A stretch of 64,000 bases of DNA from SAR324 cluster bacterium JCVI-SC AAA005 (GTDB taxonomy: Bacteria; SAR324; NAC60-12): NCBI GenBank assembly GCA_000224765.2, contig AGAU01000163.1, forward strand, positions 47,599 through 111,598, in the 5' to 3' direction. Shown one piece after another: positions 40,311 to 51,183 of this stretch. Below the pieces are notes generated by a model that searched no databases, was not told where the DNA came from, and saw nothing but the letters and a program-made list of their open reading frames with translations. Within the stretch, counting starts at the first letter, position 1. Every line of letters starts with the position of its first letter. A program made the position numbers and the translations under genes.

Positions 40311-42181
40311 ACTCATCGCAAGGTCTTCCAGAAACCCAAGAAAAAAGAGCGAAATGGTTTAAAAGCCATGGTGGGGTGAATGCAGTTGTTGAGGCAGGGC
40401 TATTATCAAATATAGTTTCCTTGGGCCTAACGGAGGTACTAGTGCTAGGGCTGATCAGGCAAGGAATTACCAAATTTCTAATGATCTTGGGACATGGTTC
40501 TACTGAATTTGGAGAAACACTTCGAGTTTATGAATCTGCAGGTTTGGTGAAAGGATTTCAGTTTCGAAACGAAGTTGAAATGGCCCATGCTGCCACAGCA
40601 CTGCGTTGGGTGTATGATGAACCGTGTGCAGTTATCACCTCTATTGGACCAGGAGCTCTGCAAGCCATGGCAGCGTCCATAGTTTCTTCATCAAATGGTA
40701 TTGGAGTCTACCACATTTACGGTGATGAAACTACTCATGGCGAGGGATATAACATGCAGCAAGTACCGAAACGTGAGCAAGGCATGTTCGGGCAAATCAC
40801 AGCTACAATGGGATCATCATACACTCTCCACACTCCTCAAGCCTTTCGTGATGCGCTTCGAAGAGGAGCCACAAGAGTTTTTCATCCTTCAAAAGCAGGC
40901 CCCTTCTTTTTGAACCTACCCATCAATACACAGCCTGCAAAGGTTACCTTACGATTAGATAGCTTGCCAGAGCGTCCTCAGCCATTTGTACCTTACCTCC
41001 TTAACGATACCTTGATCAAAAATGCGGCAGCATTGATTTCCCAAGCTTCTCAGATAGCGATCAAGGTGGGAGGAGGGTCACGCAAAGCTGCAAAGGCATT
41101 GCTCTGTTTCGCAGAAACCTCTGGGGCTGTGGTCGTTTTAAGCCCTGGCTCTACAGGGGTTGTACCCGATGATCATCCACAAAACATGCATGTCGGCGGG
41201 TCGAAGGGTTCTATCAGTGGTAATTACGCCATGCAGGAAGCTGAGCTAGTTATTTTTGTCGGTAGCCGAGGGGTTTGTCAGAGTGACTGTTCCGGTATCG
41301 GTTGGCCTAAAGCAAAACATGTGATTAACATTAATACAGATTTTAATGATGTACTTCACTACAACAACACGCTAGCGCTGCAAGGAGATGCTGCTACTAT
41401 TCTTGAGCAATTGACTCAATGCTTGGACAAGCAGAAAAATAAAAGTGAGTGGTTGTCGAAATGCTTAACTAAAAAAAAGGAATGGCAAGCTTTCAAGAAA
41501 GAAAGATTCGAAGCAGCTACTATTAAAGATGACATTTGGGGAACTCCTCTTCTAACCCAGCCTCAGGTAATTAAAATTGCTGATGACTTTGCACGGCTTC
41601 ATGGGGCTATAAAGTTTTTTGATGCAGGTGACGTCCAAGCCAATGGATTCCAAATCGTAGAAGACAATTCTCCTGAAGAAACATTCACTGATTCAGGATC
41701 GTCTTATATGGGCTTTGCTGTTTCTGCATTACTTTCCCAAGCCCTAGCAAATAAAGGTTGTTACAGTATTGCCTTGACAGGAGATGGTTCCTTTATGATG
41801 AATCCACAAATTTTGATCGACGGCATTCAGCATGGTGTACATGGAACTATTTTGCTACTCGATAATCGTCGAATGGCAGCGATCAGCCAATTGCAAGAAG
41901 CCCAATACAGTTGTGCTTATCGCACAAATGATGTGGTAGAAGTAGACTACGTAAAGATGGCCCAATCTATAAAAGGCATTCGAGCGTTTTGGGGTGGTAC
42001 TAATCTTAAGGATTTGAAAAAGGTGTTGGTTGAAGCCTATGCACACTCAGGCCTTAGTTTGATTCATGTACCAGTTTACCATGGTCCTAACCCACTTGGA
42101 AGTATGGGAGCCTATGGAAACTGGAACGTCGGAAACTGGTGTGAAGAAGTTCAGCAGAGATATATTGAAACAGTGATTTAA
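40307..42181 (+). CDS. ThDP-dependent enzyme, IolD-like
   Basis: Acetolactate synthase superfamily fold: GPGALQAMAASIVSSSNGIGVYHIYGDE, SGSSYMGFAVSALL, ALTGDGSFMMNPQ. Confidence 0.8.
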   Translation: MNSSQGLPETQEKRAKWFKSHGGVNAVVEAGLLSNIVSLGLTEVLVLGLIRQGITKFLMILGHGSTEFGETLRVYESAGLVKGFQFRNEVEMAHAATALRWVYDEPCAVITSIGPGALQAMAASIVSSSNGIGVYHIYGDETTHGEGYNMQQVPKREQGMFGQITATMGSSYTLHTPQAFRDALRRGATRVFHPSKAGPFFLNLPINTQPAKVTLRLDSLPERPQPFVPYLLNDTLIKNAAALISQASQIAIKVGGGSRKAAKALLCFAETSGAVVVLSPGSTGVVPDDHPQNMHVGGSKGSISGNYAMQEAELVIFVGSRGVCQSDCSGIGWPKAKHVININTDFNDVLHYNNTLALQGDAATILEQLTQCLDKQKNKSEWLSKCLTKKKEWQAFKKERFEAATIKDDIWGTPLLTQPQVIKIADDFARLHGAIKFFDAGDVQANGFQIVEDNSPEETFTDSGSSYMGFAVSALLSQALANKGCYSIALTGDGSFMMNPQILIDGIQHGVHGTILLLDNRRMAAISQLQEAQYSCAYRTNDVVEVDYVKMAQSIKGIRAFWGGTNLKDLKKVLVEAYAHSGLSLIHVPVYHGPNPLGSMGAYGNWNVGNWCEEVQQRYIETVI

Positions 42182-42279
42182 ATTGTCTTAAAAATAGTTT
42201 TACGATTAGAGTGTGAACAAAGAATTATATTTAAATTAAATTTTAAAAAGTTGATCTTCACTAGTTACCTGGAACACCA

Positions 42280-43737
42280 ATGTACAAAGATTTTGGGCTT
42301 TTAATCAGTGGGAAATGGCAATCAGCTAGTAATCAAGAAGTGATATCTGTTGTGAGTCCTGTTACAGAACAGCTGATAGGAACTATTCCAGCAGCTACGA
42401 GAGACGATATTGAAAGAACTTTAGTCAACTGTCAGCAAGCAGGTGTAGAATGGAAAAAAACTTCTGCTTGGTCACGTGCAGCTGTTTTGCGTCGTACAGC
42501 TGATCTAATCAGATCTCATGTTGATGAAATTGCAAAAATAATGAGCACTGAAACAGGCAAACCTCTTGTTGAAGCGAAAGCAGAGGTAGGAGCCAGTGCA
42601 GATCAATTCGAGTGGTATAGTGAAGAGGGTAAACGAGCATATGGCCAAATCATTCCGGCTAGATTGCCGGATGAACGCCTTTCGGTCATATACCAGCCCG
42701 TGGGGCCCTGCCTGGCACTATCTGCATGGAATTTTCCGTTGTTGTTACCAGCTCGTAAAATTGCTGCCGCGCTTGCTGCTGGGTGTCCAGTAATCTCACG
42801 CCCTGCCTCTGAAGCACCTGGGTCTTGTTTTGCCCTCGGTCAAGTTTTGATTGATGCTGGTTTGCCTGCAGGAGTCTTTTCAATTCTTACTGGAGATCCC
42901 AATCCAATGGTAGGAGATTTGATTTCTTCACCGATTATCAGAAAGGTCTCGCTAACAGGCTCAGTACCTATTGGAAAGGAAATTCTACGCCAGTGCGCTG
43001 AGGGTATAAAAAAAGTCACAATGGAACTGGGTGGCCATGCCCCAGTCATTGTTTATCCAGATTTTGATCCTATTTCTGCCGCAAAAAAATTGGCTACTAC
43101 AAAATTTAGAAATTGTGGTCAGGTCTGTATTTCACCGTCAAGGTTCTACGTTCATCGCTCTATCATCGAACCTTTTACCAAAGCTTTTGTCGAGGTTGCG
43201 AAAAATCTGAAAACTGGAAGTGGTCTCGATGAAGGCGTTACAACTGGACCATTGATTCGAGAAAAATCATTAAAAAATGCACTTTCACTCATCGCTGATG
43301 CACAAGTAAAAGGAGCGGAATTGCTCCTTGGTGGGAACCTAGATACAAGCCATAAAACTGGATATTTCTTGGAACCAACTGTATTGGCGAATGTTCCCTC
43401 AGATGCTCGAATCATGATCGAAGAACCTTTTGCTCCTGTGGCTCCTATAACAAGTTTTGATCGATTCGAGGAGGCAATCAAATTAGCCAATTCAACTTCT
43501 TTTGGTCTAGCTTCTTACGTTTTCACACATGATTCTGCATTAGCTGAGCAGACTACTCAGGCTTTAGAATCAGGAATGGTAGGAATCAACGAAACATTGC
43601 TGGCTACTGCAGAAGCGCCTTTTGGTGGTATAAAAGAAAGTGGCTTTGGTCGGGAGGGTGGAAGCCTAGGAATTTTTGACTATCTGGTTCCAAAATATAT
43701 TAGACACCGCTTGGCAAAAGGATCAGTGGATGTCTGA
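42280..43737 (+). CDS. NAD(P)-dependent aldehyde dehydrogenase
   Basis: LSAWNFPLLLPARKIAAALAAGCPVI, TMELGGHAPVIV, FRNCGQVCISPSRFYV, EAPFGGIKESGFGREGG. Confidence 0.95.
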   Translation: MYKDFGLLISGKWQSASNQEVISVVSPVTEQLIGTIPAATRDDIERTLVNCQQAGVEWKKTSAWSRAAVLRRTADLIRSHVDEIAKIMSTETGKPLVEAKAEVGASADQFEWYSEEGKRAYGQIIPARLPDERLSVIYQPVGPCLALSAWNFPLLLPARKIAAALAAGCPVISRPASEAPGSCFALGQVLIDAGLPAGVFSILTGDPNPMVGDLISSPIIRKVSLTGSVPIGKEILRQCAEGIKKVTMELGGHAPVIVYPDFDPISAAKKLATTKFRNCGQVCISPSRFYVHRSIIEPFTKAFVEVAKNLKTGSGLDEGVTTGPLIREKSLKNALSLIADAQVKGAELLLGGNLDTSHKTGYFLEPTVLANVPSDARIMIEEPFAPVAPITSFDRFEEAIKLANSTSFGLASYVFTHDSALAEQTTQALESGMVGINETLLATAEAPFGGIKESGFGREGGSLGIFDYLVPKYIRHRLAKGSVDV

Positions 43738-45433
43738 AATTGCAAAGGGTCTTGACAACGGCTTGACCAATTATGGTGATCAGGACTTTGCTCGCTACTT
43801 GCGGCGCTCCTTTGCCAAATCTATGGGCTACACCAGTGAATCACTGGATAAGCCGATCGTTGGCATCTGTTACACCGATAGTGGTTTCAACAATTGCCAC
43901 CGCCATTTCCCAGAAATGTTGGAGGCAGTCAAGCGTGGTGTATTGGCTTCTGGCGCACTACCCATACCTTTTCCAATGATCTCCCTGGGAGAAGTTTTTC
44001 TCAGTCCAACTTCCATGGTCTATCGCAATCTGATGGCGATGGCCGTGGAGGAGATGATCCGGGCCCAGCCGATGGATACTGTTGTCTTGATGGGAGGGTG
44101 TGACAAAACAGTTCCTGCCTTGGTGATGGGAGCAGTGTCAGCTGGCAAACCTGGAGTGTTGCTAGTTGCTGGCCCAATGATGACGGGCCGTTACAAGAGA
44201 GAACGTCTGGGAGCCTGTACTGATTGCCGCCGTTTTTGGGCGCAATATCGTGCAGGGAACGTTTCTCAACAGGAAATTGATCAGATTGAGGGAAATCTGG
44301 CAGTGACTTCCGGGACCTGTGCGGTGATGGGTACGGCTTCAAGTATGGCAGTGATTGCAGAAACCCTTGGAGTGATGCTACCTAATACTGCTTCCATCCC
44401 TGCTGTCCATGCTGACAGATTAAGAGCTTCCGAACAAACCGGGGTGTTAGCAGCCAAGATGGCCATCCAAGGGGGCCCAAGGCTAGATCAACTGATCAGC
44501 AAAGATTCTGTGGAAAATGCGCTACGGGTTCTGCTTAGTGTCTCCGGTTCAACCAATGCAATCATTCACCTAAGCGCAATTGCCGGCAGAGCTGGTATTG
44601 AGGTTGACCTCGAGCGGTTTAATGAACTCTCAGATGAAACTCCAGTGTTGGTAGACCTAAAGCCAGTGGGCTCTGGCTACATGGAGGATTTTCATACAGC
44701 GGGTGGGTTGGATGGAGTTTTGCGGGCGCTGGCTCCCCAGTTGACTCTCAAAACCTTGGATGTGACCGGACGGAGCTTAGAGCAAAGACTCCAGGAAGAA
44801 AGTTCAGAGCAAATTGATCAAAACGTGATTCGAACCTTGCAGAATCCAGTAGATTCCAAGGGAGGGTTGATTGCACTTCATGGGACCCTAGCACCTGGAG
44901 GGGCGATTCTGAAACGCGCTGCCGCCACTCCAACACTACTGGAGCATGAGGGCAGAGCCGTTGTTTTCTCTTCCTTGGAAGACCTCGCAGCCCGCATTGA
45001 TTCGCCCGAACTGGATGTGGAAGCTGAAGATGTCCTAGTGTTACAGAATGCTGGACCACGAAGTCCATCAGGAATGCCAGAAGCAGGATATTTACCAATT
45101 CCCAAAAAGTTAGCCAAAGCAGGGGTCAAGGACATGGTTCGTATTTCAGATGCGCGTATGTCTGGCACTGCGTTTGGAACCATCGTGTTGCATGTCACCC
45201 CTGAAGCGGATCTTGGTGGTCCACTAGCCTTGGTCCAAAACGGAGATCTTATCCGTCTCTCAGCTTCAGCCAAAACGGTAGATCTCCTCGTCTCTCCTGC
45301 AGAATTAGAGATCCGAAAGTCTACTCTGCTGCCCGCACCGACCCCACCATCACGCGGATATCGAAAGCTCTATAATGATTCGATCTTATCGGCTCCCCAA
45401 GGCTGTGACTTTGATTTTCTGGTACCTGGCTGA
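43730..45433 (+). CDS. IlvD/Edd family dehydratase (likely sugar-acid dehydratase)
   Basis: SLDKPIVGICYTDSGFNNCHRHF, MGGCDKTVPALVMGA, TSGTCAVMGTASSMAVIAE, SDARMSGTAFGTIVLHVTPEA. Confidence 0.93.
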   Translation: MSEIAKGLDNGLTNYGDQDFARYLRRSFAKSMGYTSESLDKPIVGICYTDSGFNNCHRHFPEMLEAVKRGVLASGALPIPFPMISLGEVFLSPTSMVYRNLMAMAVEEMIRAQPMDTVVLMGGCDKTVPALVMGAVSAGKPGVLLVAGPMMTGRYKRERLGACTDCRRFWAQYRAGNVSQQEIDQIEGNLAVTSGTCAVMGTASSMAVIAETLGVMLPNTASIPAVHADRLRASEQTGVLAAKMAIQGGPRLDQLISKDSVENALRVLLSVSGSTNAIIHLSAIAGRAGIEVDLERFNELSDETPVLVDLKPVGSGYMEDFHTAGGLDGVLRALAPQLTLKTLDVTGRSLEQRLQEESSEQIDQNVIRTLQNPVDSKGGLIALHGTLAPGGAILKRAAATPTLLEHEGRAVVFSSLEDLAARIDSPELDVEAEDVLVLQNAGPRSPSGMPEAGYLPIPKKLAKAGVKDMVRISDARMSGTAFGTIVLHVTPEADLGGPLALVQNGDLIRLSASAKTVDLLVSPAELEIRKSTLLPAPTPPSRGYRKLYNDSILSAPQGCDFDFLVPG

Positions 45434-46081
45434 TTGTTAGAGCAAACACAGATTGCCAGATCAGATATACGAATTCAGCATATGCCGTGGGAATCCTCCC
45501 CACTGGCACTGGACCCAACAAGCATTGTCGAATTGCGTTTTAGTGTTCTCCCTCCATGCTCGTAGGCTGTACCAGCCAAACATTGGCCCAAACTGTACAC
45601 GACCCCCTAACAAACCCACCTGAGATAGAATTCACTGCTGCCTCAAGTCCAGAGGAATTAAACTGGAATTGAGCATACCATAAAGAATTAAATTCAGCAG
45701 CTGAGGCTATAAACAAATCTAAGTTTCAAGGGGATCAAGGCTTCAAACTCAGACTTACTCACTGTCAGGCTCAATTCAGAGCACATCAGATTTGACAGTA
45801 CTAGCTTTTCTCTATAGATTCGGCACCTCTGATACATTTAGTGTCAGACATAACAGAATGTCGAGAAGTTGTTTGGTGTAGGTCAGCGCAATGCTCTTCC
45901 GGCTTTGTGAAAAATAGGATCGGGCGACGTTCTTATCCCAATAGAATTCTACAGTCGTGACGAGTTCTATTTTATAAACCAGACAGCCATAGTCGGCATT
46001 GTCAGAAAACTATTAGTCTCCAATGGGGATTTCATAGCTGATCGTTCAAATAGTGCGGGAAGCTGTTCAAAGGGAGAAAGT

Positions 46082-47095
46082 ATGATACGCAAGACAAGGA
46101 ATTTGATTGGTTTAGGAATACTGCTCGTGATGAGTTTTGTTGCAACTAAAGCTGTAGCAGCTGACGCAGTTTGCTATAACTGCCCCCCACAGTGGGCAGA
46201 TTGGGCTTCGCAATTGAAGAGCATTAAGCAAAATCTCGGGTATGACATACCACATGACAACAAGAATTCTGGTCAAACACTTTCACAATTGTTAGCTGAG
46301 AAAAGTAGCCCAGTCGCAGATGTCGCCTACTACGGTGTCTCTTTCGGTATTCAAGCCGCTGAAAAAGGAGTAGTTGAAGCATACAAGCCAAAGCACTTTG
46401 ATGAGATTCCAGAAGGCTTGAAGGATAAAGATGGCAAGTGGTTTACCATTCATTCCGGTACACTTGGGCTTTTCGTAAATATTGACGCATTAGGCGGCAA
46501 ACCTATCCCGAAATCATGGAAGGATCTGATGAGTCCTGACTACCGAGGAATGATTGGATATCTTGATCCTTCATCAGCATTTGTAGGTTACGCCGGAGCA
46601 GTCGCTGTAAATCGAGCCTTTGGTGGTACACTTGAAAATTTTGATCCGGGAATTAAGTTTTTTAAGGATTTAGCGGCAAACGACCCAATCGTTCCGAAAC
46701 AAACTTCATATGCAAGGGTTCTTTCAGGCGAAATCCCAATTTTGTTTGATTATGATTTCAATGCCTATCGTGCAAAATACAAAGACAACGCTAATGTTAC
46801 TTTTGTTATTCCGGAGGAGGGCACTGTAGTAGTTCCTTACGTAATGAGTTTGGTGAAAAACTCACCTCACCCAGAAAAGGGTCGAAAAATACTCGATTTC
46901 ATTATGTCAGATGAAGGCCAAAAAGTTTGGGCTAACGCATTTCTAAGACCTATTCGTGCATCTGCGATGTCAAAGGAAGCAGCAACAAAGTTCCTTCCAG
47001 CTTCTGATTATGCCCGCTCTACTCCTCTTGATTACGCAAAAATGGCAGCAGTCCAGAACTCATTCAAGGAACGCTATCTGAACGAGGTTAGATAA
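46082..47095 (+). CDS. ABC transporter substrate-binding protein (iron/2-aminoethylphosphonate/polyamine-type fold)
   Basis: Signal peptide; WKDLMSPDYRGMIGYLDPSSAFVGYAG, FVIPEEGTVVVPYVMSLVKNSPHPEKGRKILDFIMSDEGQ. Confidence 0.88.
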   Translation: MIRKTRNLIGLGILLVMSFVATKAVAADAVCYNCPPQWADWASQLKSIKQNLGYDIPHDNKNSGQTLSQLLAEKSSPVADVAYYGVSFGIQAAEKGVVEAYKPKHFDEIPEGLKDKDGKWFTIHSGTLGLFVNIDALGGKPIPKSWKDLMSPDYRGMIGYLDPSSAFVGYAGAVAVNRAFGGTLENFDPGIKFFKDLAANDPIVPKQTSYARVLSGEIPILFDYDFNAYRAKYKDNANVTFVIPEEGTVVVPYVMSLVKNSPHPEKGRKILDFIMSDEGQKVWANAFLRPIRASAMSKEAATKFLPASDYARSTPLDYAKMAAVQNSFKERYLNEVR

Positions 47096-47148
47096 GATCA
47101 AAAAATTTGCTGTTTAAATTAATTCTCAGATGAACGCAAATTATCACT

Positions 47149-47970
47149 ATGATCCGTCGAGAATATCCTAGATACTTTCTATTGATTTTGCCTGCAGCAA
47201 TTATCTTCACAACTTTCTTCTTTGTGCCAATGACAAGACTAGCAGTTGTTGGCGCTACTGGTGACGAGGGAGTAGCTAGTTATCTTAGTATTATCCAAAC
47301 TCCTCGTCATTTTGAGAGTATGGTAGCTACGGTTCTGCTCTCAATTGGAGTAACCGCCTTTGCTCTCGTAATTTCCACGATTGCTGGATTATTTCTTGTC
47401 CGTAACCGGTTCCGTGGTAGTGAGACGTTAGTCTCGCTACTGACGTTCCCACTTGCATTTCCAGGAGTAGTTATCGGGTTCATGATTATCCTCTTAGCTG
47501 GAAGGCAAGGTTTAATTGGTAGCATCAGTAATTATTTGATTGGTTATAAAGTTGTTTTGGCTTATTCAATGTGGGGACTTTTTCTTGGATATTTATATTT
47601 CTCTATCCCTAGGGTCATTTTAACTATTATGGCTGCGGCCGAGAAACTTGATCCAGCACTAGAAGAAGCTGCTCAATCACTTGGTGCATCATCTTGGGAA
47701 GTGATCGTTGACGTTATTTTGCCAGCCCTCAAGCCTGGATTGATTGCTTCTGGCGCCATCTGTTTTGCTACTTCAATGGGTGCATTTGGCACTGCCTTCA
47801 CGCTAGCGACAAACATAGATGTACTCCCAATGACGATCTATACTGAGTTTACTTTAAATGCAAATTTTGCGGGTGCTGCCAGCTTATCAATCATATTAGG
47901 AATAATTACCTGGATTGCGTTATTGTTAGCGAGAAGCCTCTCAGGTTCAACCGTTGCAGCCTCTGGATAA
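47149..47970 (+). CDS. ABC transporter permease
   Basis: EEAAQSLGASSWEVIVDVILPALKPGLIASGAICFATSMGAFG EAA motif. Confidence 0.9.
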   Translation: MIRREYPRYFLLILPAAIIFTTFFFVPMTRLAVVGATGDEGVASYLSIIQTPRHFESMVATVLLSIGVTAFALVISTIAGLFLVRNRFRGSETLVSLLTFPLAFPGVVIGFMIILLAGRQGLIGSISNYLIGYKVVLAYSMWGLFLGYLYFSIPRVILTIMAAAEKLDPALEEAAQSLGASSWEVIVDVILPALKPGLIASGAICFATSMGAFGTAFTLATNIDVLPMTIYTEFTLNANFAGAASLSIILGIITWIALLLARSLSGSTVAASG

Positions 47971-47979
47971 AAAGTAAAT

Positions 47980-48795
47980 ATGCGCCGCCCCAAAATCTTT
48001 TATGGGCAATTGTTTTTCACTCTTATTGTATGTGCATTTTTAATTGTACCAGCTATTTTGTCTGCATTGGCTGGAGTAACAGAAAATTTTTTTGTGGGTT
48101 TGAAGAGTGGTTTTACATTTCGTTGGATTATAGAAGTTTGGGAACTTTATTCTGAAACAATCTATCTCTCACTGCTTATTGCCGTATTTTGTCTAATAAT
48201 TAATCTTTTTATCGGTGTTCTAGCAGCGTACTCGTTGGCTAGAATTGGTGGGAGAACAGCACGGATTGTTGAAGAAATAATTGTGTTGCCTGTTGCTATA
48301 CCTGGGCTGGCAATAGCTCTAGCACTTATTATTATGTATGGGGGTTTTCGTGATTTTAGAACCAGTTGGTTATTTATTTTAGTTGGACATGTACTCTACA
48401 CACTTCCGTTTATGGTTCGTTCTGTCTTAGCGGTCTTGACAAGTACTAATTTTAAAATACTTGAGGAAGGAGCTGCAAGTCTGGGAGCACCTTTCTGGCA
48501 TCGTTTTATCAACGTTGTTTTGCCAAACGCCAAGCCAGGCATATTAGCTGGCTCGTTGATGGTAATAACTCTATCGGTTGGGGAATTCAATCTTACTTGG
48601 ATGCTACACACACCTATGACAAAGACATTACCTGTTGGCTTAGCAGATAGTTATGCATCAATGCGCCTAGAGGTTGCCAGCGCATACACCTTGGTCTTTT
48701 TTGTGATGATTGTACCACTACTGATTGCCATGCAACTGCTAGCTAACAGCAAGCGCCAAACAAAAAATCTCATTCAAGATGAGGATGCCCATTGA
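47980..48795 (+). CDS. ABC transporter permease
   Basis: EEGAASLGAPFWHRFINVVLPNAKPGILAGSLMVITLSVGEF EAA motif. Confidence 0.9.
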   Translation: MRRPKIFYGQLFFTLIVCAFLIVPAILSALAGVTENFFVGLKSGFTFRWIIEVWELYSETIYLSLLIAVFCLIINLFIGVLAAYSLARIGGRTARIVEEIIVLPVAIPGLAIALALIIMYGGFRDFRTSWLFILVGHVLYTLPFMVRSVLAVLTSTNFKILEEGAASLGAPFWHRFINVVLPNAKPGILAGSLMVITLSVGEFNLTWMLHTPMTKTLPVGLADSYASMRLEVASAYTLVFFVMIVPLLIAMQLLANSKRQTKNLIQDEDAH

Positions 48796-48824
48796 ATGAA
48801 TTGCTGATTAAGAAGAGATAGCTT

Positions 48825-49829
48825 ATGAGTTCAAATGCAACTGCAGTTACACTCCATAAGTGTGCGAAAACTTTCGAAGATGGAACACGGGCCTTAGATC
48901 CTGTAGATCTAGCAGTCGAAGGTGGGGAAACTGTAGTTCTTCTTGGGCCTTCAGGTTGTGGTAAAACTACATTATTGCGAATTGTAGCAGGACTTGAAAA
49001 TCCAGACAAATCTGGAGAGGTTTGGTTTAACAATGATGATGTGACTGAGCTACCTATCGAAAAGCGAAACGTCGGTATGGTATTCCAGTCCTATGCATTG
49101 TTCCCAAATATGACAGTCGCAGAAAATGTGGCGTACGGGCTACGAGTACGCAAAATGTCAAAGCCTGAAATAGAAGCTAGAGTTCTGGAAATGCTAAAGA
49201 TGATGCGTATCACTGAACTCGCAAATCGGAATATCGATCAACTTTCGGGTGGTCAACGTCAAAGAGTTGCCCTTGCTCGTGCAATTGCAGTACGACCAAG
49301 GGTCCTTCTGCTTGATGAACCGCTTACAGCTCTTGATGCTCTCCTAAGGGAACGTCTTAGGGTTGAAATTGATAGTCTATTGCGAAGTCTCGCGATTACC
49401 TCCATTTATGTAACGCATGATCAAGCTGAAGCAATGGCTCTTGGTGATCGTATTGTGGTGATGTCCAAAGGTAAAATTGTACAAACAGGTTCACCAAGAG
49501 AAATTTACAATAACCCTAAAAACTCTTTTGTAGCTGACTTTATTGGAACAGTGAACAGGATACCCTCTGCAATGACTGACGGAATAGACACTCCCAAAGA
49601 GCATGATTTGGTATTTCGCCCAGAGGATGCTGAAATCGTTGAAAAGTCTTCCGGTCAATTCAATGGAAAGGTCGTAAATTCTTTTTTCTTGGGAGACAGG
49701 ATTCGCTTGATTGTCGATTGTGGTGCACCTGAGTACATCACGATTGAATCATTTCAGCGAGATGTAATTGAAGAAGGGGATGAAATATCAATTCGTGTTC
49801 ATCAAGACAGATTTTTAGAAATTAATTGA
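48825..49829 (+). CDS. ABC transporter ATP-binding protein
   Basis: GPSGCGKTTLLRIVAGL, LSGGQRQRVALARAIAVRPRVLLLDEPLTALD. Confidence 0.96.
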   Translation: MSSNATAVTLHKCAKTFEDGTRALDPVDLAVEGGETVVLLGPSGCGKTTLLRIVAGLENPDKSGEVWFNNDDVTELPIEKRNVGMVFQSYALFPNMTVAENVAYGLRVRKMSKPEIEARVLEMLKMMRITELANRNIDQLSGGQRQRVALARAIAVRPRVLLLDEPLTALDALLRERLRVEIDSLLRSLAITSIYVTHDQAEAMALGDRIVVMSKGKIVQTGSPREIYNNPKNSFVADFIGTVNRIPSAMTDGIDTPKEHDLVFRPEDAEIVEKSSGQFNGKVVNSFFLGDRIRLIVDCGAPEYITIESFQRDVIEEGDEISIRVHQDRFLEIN

Positions 49830-49844
49830 GAAGTCACCTAATTT

Positions 49845-50666
49845 ATGATTCTGGCACAACTGACAGACACACATATTCGCTCAGGAAGACAGGTAGCCTA
49901 TGGTCGTGTTGATACGTGCTCAATGCTTGAGAATGCAATTGCCCATATTAATAATTTCAGACCCAATGTAGAAGCAGTCATCGTCACTGGTGACATCACG
50001 GACAGAGGAGAGCTAGAAGCCTTTAACCTATTTCGGGAAATCATCAATGAATTAGTCCCACCATGGTATGTCGTTCCAGGCAATCACGACAGTAGAGAGA
50101 ATTTTCTGCAAGCGTTCAAAGATTGCCATTATCTTAACGATAGCTCTGACTTTATACATTATTCTATTGAAGATCATCCTGTAAGACTTATAGGTTTCGA
50201 TACAACTGTTGAAAATAAACCTTATGGTTTTTTGACAGGAGAAAGACTCCTGTGGCTAGATAACTGTTTGGCAGAAAAAACTCAGGAAACAACGATACTA
50301 TTTCAGCATCATCCACCATTTTTTACCGGTATCAATCACATGGATGTGCAGAACTTACTCAATGGAAAAGAATTAATTCAATTACTTACATCCCATAGAC
50401 AGGTGCAACATGTTGCTTGTGGTCACGTTCATCGGGCATCTGAAACATGCATTGATGGTGTGGGAATAAGCATCGCACCCAACGCTGCACATTCCACAAC
50501 ACTTGATCTTGATCCAAGTGGCCCATCATCTTTCAGCATGGATCCACCAGCTATTCGTATATTCCGAGTCGATGCTGAGGGTTATCTCACAAGCCATCTA
50601 AGCTACTTGGGAAGTTTTGATGGTCCTCACCCTTATTTTAGTCCTGATGGAAAATTGGTAGGGTGA
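49845..50666 (+). CDS. Calcineurin-like phosphodiesterase (CpdA/GpdQ-like)
   Basis: LAQLTDTHIR, VTGDITDRGE, VPGNHDSRE, VACGHVHR metallophosphoesterase motifs. Confidence 0.92.
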   Translation: MILAQLTDTHIRSGRQVAYGRVDTCSMLENAIAHINNFRPNVEAVIVTGDITDRGELEAFNLFREIINELVPPWYVVPGNHDSRENFLQAFKDCHYLNDSSDFIHYSIEDHPVRLIGFDTTVENKPYGFLTGERLLWLDNCLAEKTQETTILFQHHPPFFTGINHMDVQNLLNGKELIQLLTSHRQVQHVACGHVHRASETCIDGVGISIAPNAAHSTTLDLDPSGPSSFSMDPPAIRIFRVDAEGYLTSHLSYLGSFDGPHPYFSPDGKLVG

Positions 50667-50901
50667 GCTGAAAATATTTGTTGATCACCTGTTGCTTACA
50701 CTTCCTTGAACAGTGAATAAAGTCATATTGGAAGTGTTTTCTCAGCCGGTCTTGCGGTCATTTTCTCTCTGATGAAGAATTAAAAAGAGAGCTACACCAA
50801 AAGCACACGCTGCTGTTCTGGGGTCATCAGCAAGTTCTCTTACAAGGTACAGTTAGAGAAATTGGTTCGCTTGGGCTCAACAGGGGCGACTCTATGCCTC
50901 A

Positions 50902-51183
50902 ATGATTGTCTTCTGGGAAGATGCTCTCCTCATCAAGTCTGGCTGGGTCACTGGCTTCCACGTGCAGAACTGGAATGAGAAACTTCAACAGACTTCTGGG
51001 ATTAGATTCCTTCCTCCAACTATCTCTGAAATGCTAAGATCAGCAGCCTTACCCCCACATCACAAAGATCCTTTTGACCTCTTGTTGATTGCCCAAGCCC
51101 TCACGCATCAAATGATTCTGATCACTAAAGACTAGACGATTCAGCGCCAAGAAGTTCCGGTCTGCTGGGATGGCCTTGCAGGA
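50902..51183 (+). pseudogene. PIN-domain (VapC-like) toxin remnant, premature TAG
   Basis: GIRFLPPTISEMLRSAALPPHHKDPFDLLLIAQALTHQMILITKD*TIQRQEVPVCW. Confidence 0.7.
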
